Below, one piece after another: positions 5,286 to 6,268 of a stretch of DNA of 6,268 nt. The notes under the pieces were generated by a model. The model searched no databases, had not been told where the DNA came from, and was given only the letters and a program-made list of their open reading frames with translations. The DNA comes from Cellvibrionales bacterium (GTDB taxonomy: Bacteria; Pseudomonadota; Gammaproteobacteria; Pseudomonadales; JAHEGP01). The stretch's first letter is position 1, and every line of letters begins with the position of its first letter. The translations under genes and the position numbers were made by a program. The stretch is taken from NCBI GenBank assembly GCA_024645065.1, contig JAHEGP010000190.1:1-6268 (forward strand), given 5' to 3'.

Positions 5286-6119
5286 GTGAAGCAAGCATCC
5301 GTGGCCTTTATCGGGGCCGGAAACATGGCGTCCGCCCTTTTTGGTGGATTGATCAGGCAGGGCTATGCGCCTTCCGCGATCATCGCGGCGGATCCCAGCC
5401 TCGACTGCCTCGCCCGGGCTGCTGACCTCGGCATCGCCACAACCCAGGACAACGGCGCCGCAATTGAGTTTGCCGAACTTGTGATCCTGGCGGTAAAGCC
5501 CCAGGCCTTGCAGGGGGTGCTCGCGCCATTGCGAGATATCCTGCTGCGCCGCCGGCCGCTGCTGCTGTCTATTGCTGCGGGAGTGAATATACAAACATTG
5601 CAGGACTGGAGCGATAAGAGTTTGCCAATTGTGCGCTGCATGCCCAATACACCGGCATTGGTCCAGGCGGGGGCGGCAGGTTTGTTTGCCAGCCCGCAGG
5701 TGAGTGATTGGCAGAGAAAACAGGCTCAATCGATTCTTGAGGCGGTCGGTACCGCAGTTTGGCTGGATCACGAAGAACAATTGCACGCAGTAACAGCGGT
5801 GTCAGGTTCCGGTCCGGCCTACTTCTTCCTGGCAATGGAAGCCATGATAGAGGCTGGGGTTAAAATGGGGCTTAGCCAAAGTGTCGCAGAACAACTAACC
5901 TTGCAAACAGCCTTTGGAGCGGCCAGCATGGCACAGCATAGTGATGTCGGCCCGGCGGAATTGCGACACAGGGTTAGCTCCCCGGGGGGAACCACCGAGC
6001 AGGCGATCCTGAGCTTCGAACGGGGCGGACTGAAACAATTATTCGCCGACGCCATGGGCAGATGTGCGCAGCGTTCGGTTGAGTTGGCCCGGGAGCTGGG
6101 CACCGATAAATCGGATTGA
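5286..6119 (+). CDS. proC: Pyrroline-5-carboxylate reductase
   Basis: This is a 277-residue ProC, which reduces 1-pyrroline-5-carboxylate to L-proline with NAD(P)H, the last step of proline biosynthesis in the cytoplasm. The N-terminal Rossmann fold opens with F-I-G-A-G-N-M-A (8-15), the dinucleotide-binding glycine motif, and contains A-V-K-P-Q (69-73). The M-P-N-T-P-A-L-V segment (119-126) precedes the C-terminal helical dimerisation domain, with A-V-S-G-S-G-P-A-Y-F (171-180) and the family signature V-S-S-P-G-G-T-T-E-Q-A-I (230-241). Length is close to the family norm. The start is a GTG at 5286, preceded by a weak AGG at 5273-5275; family members begin a few residues before the glycine motif, which fits. 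A second GTG at 5301 is possible but too close to the fold. It lies 61 bases after yggS, probably in one operon with a downstream yggT. Confidence 0.96.
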   Translation: MKQASVAFIGAGNMASALFGGLIRQGYAPSAIIAADPSLDCLARAADLGIATTQDNGAAIEFAELVILAVKPQALQGVLAPLRDILLRRRPLLLSIAAGVNIQTLQDWSDKSLPIVRCMPNTPALVQAGAAGLFASPQVSDWQRKQAQSILEAVGTAVWLDHEEQLHAVTAVSGSGPAYFFLAMEAMIEAGVKMGLSQSVAEQLTLQTAFGAASMAQHSDVGPAELRHRVSSPGGTTEQAILSFERGGLKQLFADAMGRCAQRSVELARELGTDKSD

Positions 6120-6146
6120 GAGCCTGGCCCAATACCTGGCACGCCA

Positions 6147-6176
6147 GCCCGGGATGGCAGTATCATTGCCGCGGGC
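6147..6176 (+). other. Imperfect hairpin after proC
   Basis: GCCCG (6147-6151) pairs with CGGGC (6172-6176), and an inner GGCA (6156-6159) pairs with TGCC (6167-6170), with an unequal internal loop between them. It starts 28 bases after the proC stop. No T-tract follows, so it is not a clear terminator; it may only be a processing or stability element between proC and the next gene. Confidence 0.3.
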
Positions 6177-6257
6177 CCTGTGACGGCAGCGCTGCAATCA
6201 TAGACAGCCCTTCAACACGCCTTTAAGCTGTCCGTCGTTGCGGGCACAAATACTATC

Positions 6258-6262
6258 GGAGA
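6258..6262 (+). promoter_or_regulatory. Ribosome binding site for a gene starting just beyond the window, probably yggT
   Basis: GGAGA ends 6 bases before the right edge, the correct distance for a start codon at about position 6269. In related bacteria yggT follows proC directly, so that is the likely gene, but none of its coding sequence is visible. The remaining 3' stretch from 6120 holds no other gene I can support. Confidence 0.5.
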
Positions 6263-6268
6263 CAAACA

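Noticed and set aside
5819..6166. 115-codon open frame on the minus strand opposite the end of proC
   Set aside because: It is antisense to conserved proC signature motifs and has no recognisable domain.
6211..6256. Possible promoter for the gene right of proC, with TACTAT at 6251-6256 as -10
   Set aside because: No acceptable -35 occurs at 16 to 18 bases, and the -10 would sit on top of the ribosome site, leaving almost no leader.

Overview
This window looks like chromosomal housekeeping DNA from a gammaproteobacterium, most likely in the Pseudomonadales/Cellvibrionales part of the class. The gene order is the main evidence. A TonB3-type energy transducer is followed by yqgE (algH) and yqgF (ruvX), then a convergent pilT-pilU pair, then yggS-proC, and a probable yggT start at the right edge. 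From memory, this is the layout around the pilT locus of Pseudomonas aeruginosa, but here it is more compact. Every protein reads as a normal full-length member of a known family, except the left-most gene, which is cut by the window edge. I see no mobile element, CRISPR array, tRNA, rRNA or foreign-looking block.

Layout. Positions 2-613 (+) hold the 3' part of a tonB3-like gene. Positions 614-782 are a leader with a candidate sigma70 promoter and two stem-loops. Positions 783-1352 (+) are yqgE, and 1366-1800 (+) are yqgF/ruvX. yqgF meets pilU tail to tail and the two stop codons overlap. Positions 1797-2948 (-) are pilU and 2977-4011 (-) are pilT, so pilT is the promoter-proximal gene of a two-gene operon read leftward. 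Positions 4012-4501 are a 490-base divergent intergenic region with several short palindromes and weak promoter candidates but no convincing gene. Positions 4502-5224 (+) are yggS, and 5286-6119 (+) are proC, which starts with GTG and is preceded by two back-to-back hairpins. Positions 6120-6268 are non-coding and end with a Shine-Dalgarno sequence that probably serves yggT just outside the window.

How the genes work together. PilT and PilU are the retraction ATPases of the type IV pilus and drive twitching motility. The TonB3-type protein at the left edge belongs to a family linked to twitching and pilus assembly in P. aeruginosa, so the pilus theme may span the window. YggS (PLP homeostasis) and ProC (last step of proline synthesis) form a common conserved pair, usually with YggT. 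YqgE and YqgF are also a widely conserved pair; YqgF is the RuvX-type RNase H-fold nuclease implicated in 16S rRNA 5'-end maturation and once proposed as a Holliday junction resolvase.

I did not find a previously undescribed system. The points worth a second look are non-coding: the structured yqgE leader, the palindrome-rich pilT/yggS divergent region, the paired hairpins before proC, and the overlap of the yqgF and pilU stop codons where Pseudomonas carries pyrimidine genes.
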